A stretch of 64,000 nucleotides of DNA from Collybiopsis luxurians FD-317 M1 (taxonomy: Eukaryota > Basidiomycota > Agaricomycetes > Agaricales > Omphalotaceae). The DNA lies in contig KN834766.1 of assembly GCA_000827265.1 (NCBI GenBank), positions 243,061 to 307,060 on the forward strand, in the 5' to 3' direction. The notes beneath the pieces are model-generated. The model had not been told where the DNA came from and searched no databases. It saw nothing but the letters and a program-made list of their open reading frames with translations. Below, in pieces: positions 1 to 10,564 of the stretch (within the stretch, counting starts at the first letter, position 1; every line of letters starts with the position of its first letter). Made by a program: the position numbers and the translations under genes.

Positions 1-1
1 A

Positions 2-916
2 ATCTTCCGCCTCCATGGCCTCCCCCTACGCTTCATACCAGATCGGGGACCCCAGTTCTCAGCAAAGCTTATGCGATCCCTCCTCTCCTGTTTAGGCATC
101 AGATCAAATCTAACATCTGGATACCACCCACAGGCTAATGGACAAACTGAACGTGCAAACCAGGAAGTAGAAAAGTACCTTCGCTTATATGTGGGGCGAC
201 AACAGGATGACTGGGCAGAACACTTGCCTATGGCTGAATTTGTAATCAACTCCTGCACACATTCAGCCCTTGGGATGTCACCATTTGAAGTCACGTATGG
301 CTATCTCCCACTTTTCAATATCCCAGTAGGTCAGCGCAGTGGAATGCCAGGGGTAGATGACCGCATTCAGATCTTGTGAGAGGCACGGCAGGATGCAGGA
401 GCAGCATTACACCTAGGAAAAAAGCAGCAGAAGGAAGGTTATGAGAGGGGAAAGTGAAAAGCCCATCAATTCAAGGAGGGAGATCTCGTATGGCTAAGTG
501 CAGAGGACATTAACCTCCAGCTCTCAAGTGAGAAACTTGGAGAGCGCCAACTGGGACCATTTAAAATTCTCCAAAAAATTGGACCCCTTGACTACCGGCT
601 GAACCTACCCCTTTCCCTTGATCGACTACACCCCGTATTCCATGTCAATAAACTCTACCCTTGGAAGGGCAATTATATTAATGGGGAAATTCCGACGCCA
701 CCAGAGCCAATTTACTTGGAGGAAGAGGATGAGCCTGAGTACGAAGTAGAAGAGGTATTGGATAGCCATATTCGGTGGAAGAGAATGGAATATCTGGTAA
801 AGTGGAAAGGGTACAATGCAGGACATAATTCCTGGGAACCAGCCCAAAACTTGGAACATGCACCACAAATGGTACGAAAATTTCACAGGAAACATCCAAA
901 TGCACCAAAAATTTGA
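2..916 (+). pseudogene. Chromovirus pol 3' end: integrase and chromodomain, with two stops
   Basis: One reading frame runs from base 2 to the stop after 916 and encodes the C-terminal half of a Ty3/Gypsy Pol. Visible motifs are IPDRGPQF (second catalytic acid of the DDE integrase core), HPQANGQTERANQ (third catalytic acid), the GPY/F-like GERQLGPFKIL, and a chromodomain near 735-860 with EYLVKWKGY and NSWEPAQNL. Chromodomains in this family are thought to direct insertion to marked chromatin. The frame is broken by TGA at 377-379 and TGA at 455-457. The second follows RGK, in the linker between core and GPY/F. There are no frameshifts. A start at 71 is an artefact, because the frame is already open at the window edge. 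Confidence 0.85.
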
Positions 917-935
917 CCATTGAGGGCAATGGTCT

Positions 936-948
936 TAAGGAGGGGGGT
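936..948 (+). other. Polypurine tract of the chromovirus
   Basis: A purine-rich run (AAGGAGGGGGG) lies just before the LTR start TGTCATAAAG at 951. This is the expected position for the plus-strand primer of reverse transcription. Confidence 0.7.
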
Positions 949-950
949 AA

Positions 951-1421
951 TGTCATAAAGCTGGTATGAACATCCATTCCTAACCCCTATTCATTTCTCT
1001 TTTACTATACATCTTTCACATGACCGCGTTTATGACTAACTTTCATATCAATACCTTTTGGACATACAACTCCGCCCTATCTCCACTCCACATGGTATCA
1101 TTGTTCTTTTTCTATTTCGTTCCCACTGTCATTGTTTTATTAATGAACTGTCCTTGTTTCTCTTCTCGCATCTGTCACATGACCACATGCTCCATACCTT
1201 TTATTCTCGTAGCTGTCACTTAGCTATTGTCTTCCAGTAGCATTAGTTTCTCGTCTTATCCTCCAGTAGCATTAGTCTCTCTTACAGCTTACTACAGTAT
1301 ATATACCTACCACCTGTAACCTGAGTCCCTATCTTGACCTCTCTGTTGATTGGGACCAGACTCTGCCTAAACTGATTACCGTGCTCTTGAAAGCCACTCT
1401 GCTGTAAACCGCTTCGTGACA
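951..1421 (+). repeat. 3' LTR of the chromovirus, 471 bp
   Basis: It begins TGTCATAAAG and ends GCTTCGTGACA, giving 5-bp inverted ends TGTCA/TGACA. A TATA-like stretch (GTATATATACC) near 1297 fits an LTR promoter. Only this LTR is in the window. The sequence right after it, starting CCGGTTACTCTC, encodes the ARD-like motif PVTLES. Confidence 0.8.
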
Positions 1422-2150
1422 ATCCGGTTACTCTCGAATCTCTTTGCAAGCTTGGCCATGCTGCTTTTGCTCTGAATAGCCCTGATTTTAACAGTAATGC
1501 GCTCGAGGCCGCGAAGCAAAGAGGTTATCCTTTGACAGACAAGTCAAGTTTCAACCATCTTTTGGGTTTTTGCCGATATAACCCAATCTTTGCCTTCCGC
1601 AAGTCCAAGTTCTGATTACTATCGAAATGACCTTGAAATCGGTAATTAATCAGTCTACTGAAAAACACAAAGAAATCACAGATTCCGGTGCAGCGAGTAA
1701 TACAAAATCGCTGTCTAATTGATATCAGGTTTTTGACTTCTGGTATTTTACAATTGATTTGTTAGGAATGCTTCAGCTTCACCATTGACACCGTGGGTGC
1801 CATAGTAGCGGGGAAATATGCATATGGATCTTCAGTGCGAGGACAGTCACCCTTCGACCTCTCATATATTTATTGAATGATGATCATCCGACGACCAGAC
1901 CCATTCACAAGGTTCTGGATCCGTGTTAAAGCACATGCAGGTACCAAGTTCTGCATAGCGGCAGGAGGATTGTGACAGGTGGTCCCAGGTGGTCCGAGAT
2001 CAAATCTCAAAGTTCTTTCATGCACTACTTCCCCCTGAGTTTCCTATTCTAGGAATCCAGGAAGGATATTCAATTGTTGTGGGGACTAAGAGGCCGAGGA
2101 GCATGCGCTTCATTGGGAGTATTTGCATTAAACAGTGAGTGTGTAAAGTC
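1422..2150 (+). pseudogene. ARD-like pseudogene, subfamily I, 5' end replaced by an LTR
   Basis: This is the remainder of an acireductone dioxygenase-like gene after a chromovirus inserted in exon 1. Exon 1 resumes at RPVTLESLCKLG and KQRGYPLT, motifs shared with the intact copies at 4364 and 6768, then runs to a stop near 1614. Later exons are recognisable but damaged. Exon 3 near 1766-1835 reads FTIDTVGAIVAGKYAYGS. Exon 4 near 1889-1950 reads RPDPFTRFWIRV and AAGGL followed by a stop. The last exon near 2051-2145 keeps the nucleotide pattern of the intact final exon. Its closest relative in the window is the relic at 43850-44415, which shares HLLGFCxYNPI. It cannot make an ARD-like protein. 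Confidence 0.75.
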
Positions 2151-2754
2151 TATACCTGATAGACTCAGAGTCATCCCTGTTTGTAACCATTTATGGATGT
2201 TCTCGCTATCTAGTTTTCTTCCCATTCCAATGCCATCAGCTTTAATATTGTAGCTTACCAATTCTTTGTTCATCCATGAAGATAGCATCAGCCTGAGCAA
2301 TCTGCAGAGTGCTAGCATAGGAAGAATCTCGAACATTGTTTTTGGATATCAAAGTCATTGAAAACTTTATCAGGTTCTGAGCATAGGCAGCTCAAGCTAA
2401 GTTTCATACGTCTCACTCCTTCCTTCTTCGACATAATTTAAGTATGTGTTTGTACATGCGGCCCCGCATATTCAACGTTGGAGTCGCAGAGTAGGTATCT
2501 TAAGGCTGTCCATTTCTGAGAAAATACCCAACGCGGATTTCTGTTCTCGTTTGTAAGTCGGACTAACAAATGCAGTAAAAAATACTATTGGACTGAGGCT
2601 CTACTTCGGTTGATTTTAGACCTTATCATCTTGATTTACTTAGCAATGTTTACAGAGATCTGGAGCATCGAGCTGCATGAGGGATTGGCTATAGTCTTCC
2701 TATGTATTGCAGGTCAGTCAACGTACCGCAGCTGCCCTTCCGATTGCTGGTCAG

Positions 2755-2880
2755 CCTTATAAGTGCCCACTAAAGCTTGATTTTTTATCCTCAGAGATGT
2801 GTCCATGAGCTTACGAAAGGCTGAGCTTTTCTGTCTGCTCTGTTGATGGCCCTGGCTTTGGGGAAAGTATTTCCTCTTTT
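2755..2880 (+). pseudogene. Promoter and exon 1 relic of an ARD-like gene
   Basis: A TATAAG box at about 2759, an untranslated leader ending CCTCAGAGATG, and an ATG at 2797 match the promoter and start of the intact ARD-like genes, most closely the one at 15333. About 30 bases on, the DNA aligns with exon 1 around the GWSIFSVDGPDFES segment of the copy at 4364 (relic reading FSVCSVDGPGFGES). The middle of exon 1 is deleted and nothing after about 2880 is recognisable. It is a 5' fragment, seen only by comparison with its paralogs. Confidence 0.45.
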
Positions 2881-3570
2881 ACTTATATACTCAGTGTTTT
2901 TGTCGAGCCACCTCAGAGTTTTGTTCCACACTCTGAGATGAGTATTCTATATCCATTTCGATTCTAGACTAAGCTGGGAGGTGGCGGCGTTTGAGTCACC
3001 AGACTCTACTCATCAGCGCCACCACGCAGGGCACGAGTAACCGCCACGCGGCAGCATTGGCCCACTACCAACGGCAGGGCGTTAAGTAGCAAAAAGTGAT
3101 GAAAACATAAAATTCACACCTGTAGCTCAGCTTCATTGCCGCCTTCCCGCCGATTTGGAGTATGTTGCTCCAGTTCACCCCCCCACTCATGGATTCCAGA
3201 TGCTCTGATGCTTTCCTGCCTCTCCTGAACTGTCCGAGATATTGGATATCAACTTTTCAAGAGAGCAGAGAGCCTCTGAGTCCACTTCAGCCTTCTCAAA
3301 TTGTTTTGGCTTTCCGTCAACAGTACATCCCGTCCAATTCACAAGCTGTCAAAGCCTCTTGAAATAAGTGAACACTTCGATCACTGCAGAGCCCTTCAGT
3401 TGGAAGTTATGCCGGCTACTGTAGTGATGTCGGGTGACGCCAGGGTGACGGCGACCGTATGTACAGGGATGTACGGCGGTGACGCTTTATGATCTATGCC
3501 CACAGTAGATCCCAGCACCCGCGTTGGCAATTTCAGCGCCATTGTACTGGCATGAGCTAACATCTGGGAT
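2881..3570. other. Intergenic, no gene seen
   Basis: Only short unconserved open frames occur here. I recognise no coding or RNA feature. Confidence 0.5.
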
Positions 3571-4289
3571 CCTGCCAAACAGAAAGATAGGCTTTGCTAT
3601 TCCGGGCCATGCACGCCTGGCACCGCAACACTCCGGGTTCTGACACTAAATTTAAAAGGCCCCGTTACTTTGGCTGACGATTTAACCCCGACAGATTTGA
3701 AAAAGATAATCTGTACACATAAAAAGTATACTTTTCAAGCTTCAAAGACCGATGGAGATATGATAGAAGTGCTAATGTAGCAGTATGATTTGCCCATGTC
3801 AAATTTATATTGAATGCATCCCGGCCTAGGGACGAAAGTTTAAGAAAGTATCCTGCCTACGTGAATTCGAAAGAGGCAGCTAAGGGCCTGAACGTTGTTT
3901 CATTCTTCTCAGAGTCAGGTAATGAGATTTTTCTGAGTAGAGTTTATATCATCCGCACATTCCTTGTTTGAATTTATAGATGACGTTCTATCTCTTCAAT
4001 CTGATTTGGAATTCTAGAGTAGCAAAGCACCTTCCTTACTAAGTAATAATCCAAGCCTTGGGTACGGTTCAGGTGATTCTTTTCGACCACATACCGGATA
4101 TAGATTTTTCGTTCGCACACTTGAAGTAGGTCAAGAGCTGATTACTCGGTCACTGATCATTTAACTCATGCTCTGCTTTCATTGAATTTTACCCGCTATA
4201 TGCGCTTAAGACGGGACCAGAGAGCCGGCGTATTGAGAATTGCTCAAAGGTTGTTGCACGTAATTCGCCTTTCTCAGGCCGGCGCTTTG

Positions 4290-4296
4290 TATAAAT
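4290..4296 (+). promoter_or_regulatory. TATA box of the ARD-like gene at 4364
   Basis: TATAAAT lies 74 bp before the ATG, within CTTTGTATAAATG. The same box in the same context precedes the duplicate gene at 6768 (at 6690-6696). Confidence 0.6.
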
Positions 4297-4363
4297 GGAC
4301 CCATCCAAAAATCTTTCTAGCCCCAAAATAGTCCCATCCAAACCGAATCCTTAATCCTTAGGG

Positions 4364-5164
4364 ATGCCGCTACAAGCGTACTACCACGACAACAAGCCGG
4401 GAGACCCTCGCCTCCCTCACGACACCCCTCGCACAGTACCTCTTGAATATCTCGACAAGCTTGGATGGTCTATCTTCAGTGTCGACGGCCCCGACTTCGA
4501 GAGTAATGCTCGAGACTTAGCAAAGCAACAAGGTTATCCTCTGACAGAAGAGTCGACTCATGTTTGGAATTTAACAGATCTACCACAATCCTCGCCTTCA
4601 GTAAGTTGTCTGGTGAATATTGAAAATGATTCAATGTTAAATGATTGATCAGGTCGAAGGCTATGCAAACCAAATCCTAGAGTCCGGAAGCACTGGTAGC
4701 GAGTAATGACTGTCTAACAAAGTCAGCGTCGTTGGGTGCTAATATTCCATTTTACCTACGCTAGGAATGACTTCAAAAGTTTCAATTTAGTTACAGACTA
4801 TTTGATTGCTCTTGTTGCAGGAAATGCATATGTTGACATTCATGGTGCGTAAAACAATCCTTCGTCCCCCCATTCGGATATGAATGACTAGGCAATTTCC
4901 AGATCCAGTCACCCAATCGTGGATTCGGTTAGAATTACCCACAGGTACAGTACTATTTTGCCCTGCGGGAGCATTGAGACGCGTCGTCGCTGAAAATACT
5001 AAGTGGATCATGTTCCTCAAGGTGAGAAAATGCTATCTTGTCTCCTTACACCTGGGCTTCACTTCCCTTTATAGGAATCCGGGGCAAACATCCACCTGCT
5101 GTGGGACCTAGAGAGTAAAGAGCATGCAATTCATCGGGAGTATTTGAATCGGATGGGAGTGTAA
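4364..5164 (+). CDS. ARD-like cupin without metal ligands (subfamily I), intact, 191 aa
   Basis: Five exons: 4364-4600, 4653-4702, 4765-4844, 4903-5021 and 5075-5164, with intron phases 0, 2, 1, 0. The protein aligns end to end with acireductone dioxygenase, a metal-dependent cupin of the methionine salvage pathway, and has the usual length of about 180-190 aa. Landmarks are AYYHDNKPGDPRLPHD, GNAYVDIHD, WIRLE, CPAG and HREYLNRMGV. The ARD metal ligands are not there. The segment that should hold HxHxxxE reads SFNLVTDYLIALV, and the fourth histidine (GIYHRF in ARD) is arginine in GALRRV. Normal dioxygenase chemistry is therefore unlikely, and the present role is unknown. Splice sites are canonical and no stop interrupts the frame. 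A TATA box stands 74 bp upstream. Confidence 0.82.
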
Positions 5165-5479
5165 AGCCCATGTTTAAAAACAGGCTTTGCAATTGGGCGA
5201 AGCTGTCTGTAATGCACCGATTGACATTAGCGCGACAAGTACCTTGATCTTGGTGAATTTGCACTCATCTTCATCAGCTTTGGAGAGGATTGAGGGATTG
5301 ATATTGATGGATAGATTCAAAATGGACTCCCTATGTTTCTTTCTCTGAGAGGAATACTAAGCGCCCCAAGACTTGAATGATTTCGAACCGTCAAACACGT
5401 TAGGCATTTTGGCTTCTTACACGCGGCCCAATAGTTTCGCCCCTTTTTGACAGCTGACATCATGTTATCGTGCTAGATA

Positions 5480-5903
5480 TGACTTTAGAATTGCTTTAGA
5501 AAGAGTAATACTACCGTGGGCTACTGGGCTGCGCTGATTACCGGAAACGCGTACATAGACTTGCACGGTGCGTGAAAGCATGATCCATTTTGACTAGTAG
5601 CATCATTTATGGTCACTTCTGATGAACTTTTAATATCCAGACCTTTTCACCGGTTCGTGAATCCGCTTGGCAGTGCCCACAGATACAATGTTCTATAATG
5701 TTCCAGGAGGATTGCGCCGCGCTGTGATTGAAAATACTAAATGGATCGTGTTTGTCGAGGTGAATAAATATATTGGAATGCATTCTACACCTTGATCTCA
5801 CTTCCTGCTCCAGAAATCTGACAGTAAAATGCAAATACCGTTAGGTCAAGAGGGCGAAGATGATGCTGTTTATCACGAGTATCACAAGGATCTTGGGTTG
5901 TAG
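5480..5903 (+). pseudogene. ARD-like 3' fragment, subfamily I (related to the gene at 15333)
   Basis: Exons 3 to 5 of an ARD-like gene without exons 1 and 2. Exon 3 (to about 5570) carries a small insertion and reads TTVGYWAALITGNAYIDLH. Exon 4 (about 5641-5759) reads FTGS, then TGA where the family has W, then IRLAVPTDTMFYNVPGGLRR. Exon 5 ends GEDDAVYHEYHKDLGL with a stop at 5901-5903. It resembles the gene at 15333 (VPGGLRRA, GEDHTVHHEYRKGLGL) more than its neighbours. The 3' flank also matches that of 15333, which suggests an older gene pair that was duplicated and then partly lost. Confidence 0.75.
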
Positions 5904-6689
5904 CCTGTTCATGTATAACAAGTTTGGGAATGTTTGTACTTTTATTGTGAATCTTATGCAGTTAGGGATGTCGAGACTCAGCCTGAACTCGATAGTGTAT
6001 AGCCTAGGGAATGTGCAGTATATACAGGACTTCCAGGAGCCTGCCAAACAGAAAGATAGGTTCTGTGACTTCGGCCCATGTAGCCTGGCGCGGCATACTG
6101 CGGGTTCTTTGCAAAAGATAATCTGTACACATGGAAAGTGAACTTCTCAAACTTCAAAGATCGACGGAGATATGATAGAAGTGCTAATGTAACAGCAAGT
6201 TTGCCTGGCATGTCAAATTTATATGGAATGCATTCCTAGGAATGGAATTCGAAGAAAGTATCCTGCCTACGTGAATTCGAAAGAAGCAGCTCAGATTCTT
6301 AAGGGTCTGAGCGTTGTTTCATTCTTTTCGGGATCAGGTAGTAAGATTTTCCCGAGTAGGGTTTATAATGTCCGCGCATTCCTTATTCGGATTTTATGGA
6401 CGATGTTTCTATCTTTTCAACCCGATTTGGAATCTTAGAAAGTAAAGCACCTTCCTTACTAAGTAATAATCCCTACCCTGGCTATGCGTGATTCTTTTCG
6501 ACCATATACCGGATACAGATTTTTCGTTCGCACACTTGAAGTAGGTCAAGAGCTGATAACTCGGTTACTCAGTCAACTTTTTTGTTGAATTTAGACCGCT
6601 ATAGTGGCTCAAGGCGAGGCAAGGGAGCTGGCGCATTGGTTGTTCGAGGGTTGTTGCACGTGTTTCGCCTTTCTCAGGCCGGTGCTTTG

Positions 6690-6696
6690 TATAAAT
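6690..6696 (+). promoter_or_regulatory. TATA box of the ARD-like gene at 6768
   Basis: TATAAAT lies 78 bp before the ATG, in the same CTTTGTATAAATG context as the duplicate promoter at 4290. Confidence 0.6.
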
Positions 6697-6767
6697 GCGC
6701 CCACCCAAAGTTGTTTCTATATAGCCCCAAGATCGTCCCATCCAAACCGAATCCTTAATCCTGAGAG

Positions 6768-7581
6768 ATGCAGCTACGAGCGTATTACCACGACGAAAAT
6801 CCTGGAGACCCTCGCGCCCCTCACGACTCCTCTCGCCCGGTCCCTCTCGAATATCTCGAAAAGCTTGGACTTTCTGTCTTCAATTTTGACAGCCCTAACT
6901 TCGAAAGTAGTGCTCAAGAGTTCGCAAAGCAAAGAGGTTATCCTCTGACCGAAGAGTCGACTCATCTTTGGAATTTTATAGACATAGCACAATCCTCGCT
7001 CCCCGTAAGTTTTCTCGAGCTCGAGCTTTAAATGTTGAGGATGAGTCGATATTGAATGACTAGTCAGGTCGAAGGCTATGCAAACCAAATCTTAGAGTCC
7101 GGTCGCACCGGTAGCGAGTAATGACTGTCTGACAGAGTTCGGCGTCTCTGGGTGCTGATATTTCATTTTGCCTACTCTAGGAATGACTTCAAAAATTTCA
7201 ACTTCATTACAGACCTTCTGATTGCTCTGGTTGCAGGAAATGCGTATATTGACATTCATGGTGCGTAAAACGATCGTTTGACCTGACATTCTTAGATGCA
7301 TGACTTCGCAATGTCCAGATCCATTCACCCAGTCGTGGATTCGTTTAGAAGTATTTACTGGTACAATGCTATATCTCCCTGCGGGCCTGTTGAGGCGCGC
7401 TCTCGTAGAAAATACCAAGTGGATCGTGTTTCTCAAGGTGGGAAAATGTTTATCTTACTTTCTTACACCTCAGCTTCACTCTGCATTCTAGGAATCCGGG
7501 GCAGACCTCCAAATGCTGTGGGACCAAGAGAGTAAAGAACACTCGATTCATCGAGAGTATTTGAATCGTATGGGAGTGTAA
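6768..7581 (+). CDS. ARD-like cupin without metal ligands (subfamily I), intact, 191 aa
   Basis: Five exons: 6768-7004, 7068-7117, 7181-7260, 7319-7437 and 7492-7581. They have exactly the same lengths (237, 50, 80, 119, 90) and phases as the gene at 4364, its tandem duplicate. Landmarks are RAYYHDENPGDPRAPHD, EYLEKLG, KQRGYPLTEEST, GNAYIDIHD, WIRLE, LPAG and HREYLNRMGV. The residues replacing the ARD HxHxxxE motif read NFNFITDLLIALV, and the PAG loop has LLRRA instead of IYHRF, so all four metal ligands are absent. Exon lengths and splice sites have stayed intact while the copies diverged, which suggests selection on the protein, although I could not calculate substitution rates. The role is unknown. 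Confidence 0.82.
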
Positions 7582-8027
7582 AAGATCATGTGTAGTATGT
7601 AACGTACCAATGTGCCTGCGCGATAAGTACCTTGTCCAGTTCAAGGTCATTATCTTCATGAAGTTTCATTTATGTTCATCAGCTTTGGAAAGAATTGAGA
7701 TACATATCGATAAATCTTTCTATCTTTGAGAAAGATTAGCGCCCCAAGAGTCGGGCCTAGTCAAGAACGGATTTCGGACCGTTCTTCGTACACGCGGCCA
7801 GCATGCCCTTTACTTGACTGCGTTGACAATTATCCTCGTTTCTTCATCCATACCTGGAAGCCCGTGACAGAGATTGAGAGCTGAACGAAAAGATTAGGAT
7901 ATCCAAAACAGGCCCTGAAAGCTGCTGGCAAAGGTGAGCTTACCTTCTCACCCAGGTGAACAGCTCCATTGATATACAGCCTCATTGATATACAGCCCTA
8001 CCCTCTTTATTCTTCCTAACGACTACA
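7582..8027. other. Intergenic, shared 3' flank then unique promoter region
   Basis: The first 200 bp resemble the 3' flank of the gene at 4364. The rest is the upstream region of the next gene. No RNA gene or further coding relic was seen. Confidence 0.5.
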
Positions 8028-10564
8028 ATGGGGGAGACAGGGAAGCCAGAAGAACGTACCCAAGATATCAGTAGATCGGATAAGGGGAGCAATGTGGCCC
8101 AAAGAAAACCGGGCGGGTGGAAGTCTGGGTTCAAGCGGTCGAAATCTTTGCTTTCAGGTCGGAAAGAGTCTACGAAATCGTCTTTGCCATTATCAGCCTC
8201 ACCGTTGGCAACGGAGCAGGCTTCTCCGACTCGGGAGTTGTCGTCGTCCGTAGCCTGGGACGTCTCCGAACATGTCTTAAGGGCGGTTGCAAACGCAGCG
8301 CAGGTTTCTTCTATGCCATTTCTCGGAACGCTTTCGACAATAACATTGAGTATCGTTGACACTATTCGGGTAAGTTTCCCATAAAACATGGCTATTAATA
8401 GAGTTAGCTGATACGCGATACAGGATACAAGAGAAAATCAGGATGCACTCAGACAACTAGCCACCTCAGCCTGTGATTTATTTATCGTTGTGTCGAATGC
8501 TTGTCAAGAATTACAATCCTTGAAAAATTCGCGACCTGATTTTGATGATTCTATTCTAATTGAAGATGTCAAAGGTCTCATAGAGTACGAGTTCTTCCCT
8601 TCATCCAAAGTTCAAGTTCACAAGGATTTCCTTGCTTCTGCAGTACTTTTGAGAAAATCAGAAGTTTCATTAAGGAACATCTTTCTCGCCCTTTGATTAA
8701 GAAAGTGGTCTCGTCGAGATCGGATTTAAATGTTATTCAGGGTTACAGGGATCAATTGAGGCATGCGCTAGACACCTTTTCGGTACTGGTTGAGGTTTTT
8801 CTACCCTGATACGTGGATTAATAATCCATGTCACTAGCTTAAATCGAATATATCTCTCCGCGGGACTGTATCAAGAATTGCGTCTCAGCAGGAATCAATG
8901 GTGCGTCTCCTTCAACCACTTTAGGATCAATGTTGATATTCACTCTGGATAGATCCATTCATTTGACTTGATACACCGTGGCATCAAATCCAGAGCCAAC
9001 GACGAAGTGCAGAATAAAGAGAGGGAAACCCAGATGGACAGCGAAGAGTGCCCAACTCCTTCACAGGAGCCTGTGGCTGCGTCAGCACCGAACAATGGCC
9101 TGCCTGTAATATCCACAGTAATAACTTCGGAGGAGGGCAAGACTCTTAACGAAATGGTGGAGTCTCCGACAAGAATGACTTTTCAGCAGGAAACGACGGT
9201 ACTTCCTTTCTGCCATCCTCCAGTCGTCGCTGATATTCCTTGTCGTTAGATTCATTCCATCGACTTGATACAATGTGGTAATAAGTTTGATGGTAGGGAC
9301 GAAGTGCATAATGAAGAAAACCGAAGCGAAGCTCAAATCAATAGCGAAGGATCTTCACCTCCTTCACAGCAAACAATTCTTGCGCCATCACAGAAGAGTA
9401 GCTTGCCTCTGATGCCCGCATTAACAGCGTCTTCGGAGAAGGGCAAGACTCTAAATGAAATGGTGGAGTCTCGGACAACTTCTCAGCAGGAAGCGAAGGT
9501 ACTATCATTTCCACCACCCTTTGGTCGTTGCTGATATTTTGTTAATAAACCCTCTATCGACTTGATACAACATGGCATTCAGTCTGGCGCTATTGATGAA
9601 ATGCAAGATGAAGGAAGGCAAAGGGTAGTTCAAATTGACGATACAGGGTCTCCACCTCCTTCCCAGGAAGCTATTATTGCGTCGGCACAGAAGAATAGCT
9701 TGCCCGTGATATCTATATCAGCAGTGTCTTTGGAGGAGAGCAAGACTCTAAACGAATTGGTGGAGTCTCCGACAAGCATGCCGTCGCCAGCTGAAGGTGG
9801 TGGCGGGCGTGAACTGAAATCATCAGTTTTACAATCCGCTCTTTCATATTCTCCACCTTCTTCCAGTTCTTCTGTCAAGTCGAACAACCCATTTACGAAT
9901 TTTTCGACTTCCTCGACTTCTCCGAATACTTCCTCGCCAAGGTCCCAAACCCGGGATTCAAACGCGGAACATTCGCAATCAAAGTCTGCCACGAATGCTA
10001 ATGCATTCAACGAGGCCTTCTTGAATGCTGCTTCCATCGTTGGAAATATTACTATCAACAATACCACAGGAGACTCGGTCGTCGTCTCCAAAGTGGACAA
10101 CTCTCGTAGGGAGAATTTTGGAAACGTGTACAATTCCGAAATGTGGAACGAGTATAGCCAGAGAGATCCGTCTTTTGGAGGCACGAGATACAGCCCTGGA
10201 CGAGAGCACAGTAGGCGGGATAATTGGAAAGATACAAAAGATGACGGACATGATGGTCATTACTATCCAAATATCCCTGGCAATCGATCCGGGAGGCGAG
10301 GTAGAGGACAAAGTTTCGCGGAAGGGACGAGGGATCCAAACTTTCCCGCTCAAAGTCAGTTTTCTGATCTTTTACATATCTTTCATTTGATACTGAACAG
10401 TATTATTTGCAGGAAGACGATGGTCCCCTCGACAAGATATAGCGAATGCAGACAGGTGGACATCTTACGACACATACGATGGATATTATCTAGACTATTC
10501 TAATCACGAGGAGTATCCTAACGGATACAGGTCCACTATGGGACACAGCGATGCGTTTCGTTAG
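8028..10564 (+). CDS. Protein with STAND/NLR-type helical N-terminus and a triplicated exon, about 707 aa
   Basis: My model has eight exons: 8028-8369, 8424-8584, 8644-8782, 8838-8900, 8953-9198, 9250-9498, 9583-10354 and 10413-10564. All phases agree. The first four encode a basic Ser-rich leader followed by FLGTLSTITLSIVDTIR, ENQDALRQLATSACDLF, FEKIRSFIKEHLSRPL, YRDQLRHALDTFS and LKSNISLRGTVSRI. This pattern is common at the N-termini of Agaricomycete STAND (NLR-like) proteins, where it is thought to be a helical signalling domain. No NACHT or NB-ARC P-loop follows. Instead there are three repeats of one exon (xSxDLIxxG...EVxN...PSQ...KTLNExVES), a Ser-rich linker, NITINNTTGDSVVV, and a charged C-terminus with an RSGRRGRGQ patch and many Tyr/Asp. 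It may be a NACHT-less helper or truncated relative. The function is unknown. Confidence 0.65.
8953..9790 (+). repeat. Three tandem copies of one exon with its intron
   Basis: Units begin near 8953, 9250 and 9550 and are about 300 bp apart. Each has the coding pattern CGACTTGATACA..., a Pro/Ser stretch, GGGCAAGACTCTNAACGAAATGGTGGAGTC, and a donor GTACT. In unit 3 the acceptor TTAG has become TTAA, so splicing probably uses the next AG at 9581-9582. That stays in frame but drops the start of the repeat. Confidence 0.75.

Larger units (their letters stand above)
1..1421 (+). mobile_element. Ty3/Gypsy chromovirus, 3' portion, truncated by the window start
   Basis: The 3' end of an LTR retrotransposon. 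In order it has the integrase core, GPY/F module, chromodomain, a purine-rich tract and a complete 3' LTR with TGTCA...TGACA ends. The 5' part is outside the window, so the target duplication cannot be checked. The base directly after the LTR belongs to an ARD-like coding exon, so the element sits inside that gene. Two in-frame stops show that the polyprotein is decayed. Confidence 0.88.
3571..5420 (+). repeat. Duplicated block, copy 1 (promoter plus ARD-like gene)
   Basis: From the words CCTGCCAAACAGAAAGATAG through the ARD-like gene to its 3' flank (ACACGCGGCCC), this block is a diverged copy of 6050-7800, offset by about 2.4-2.5 kb. Shared landmarks in order are GATAATCTGTACACAT, GATATGATAGAAGTGCTAA, GAAAGTATCCTGCCTACGTG, CGGATA.AGATTTTTCG and TTGTATAAATG. 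Homology therefore covers about 0.75 kb of upstream DNA as well as the gene. Confidence 0.8.
6050..7800 (+). repeat. Duplicated block, copy 2 (promoter plus ARD-like gene)
   Basis: Second copy of the block at 3571-5420. It begins CCTGCCAAACAGAAAGATAG and ends after the shared 3' flank ACACGCGGCC. The genes inside differ at scattered sites but have identical exon lengths. Confidence 0.8.
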
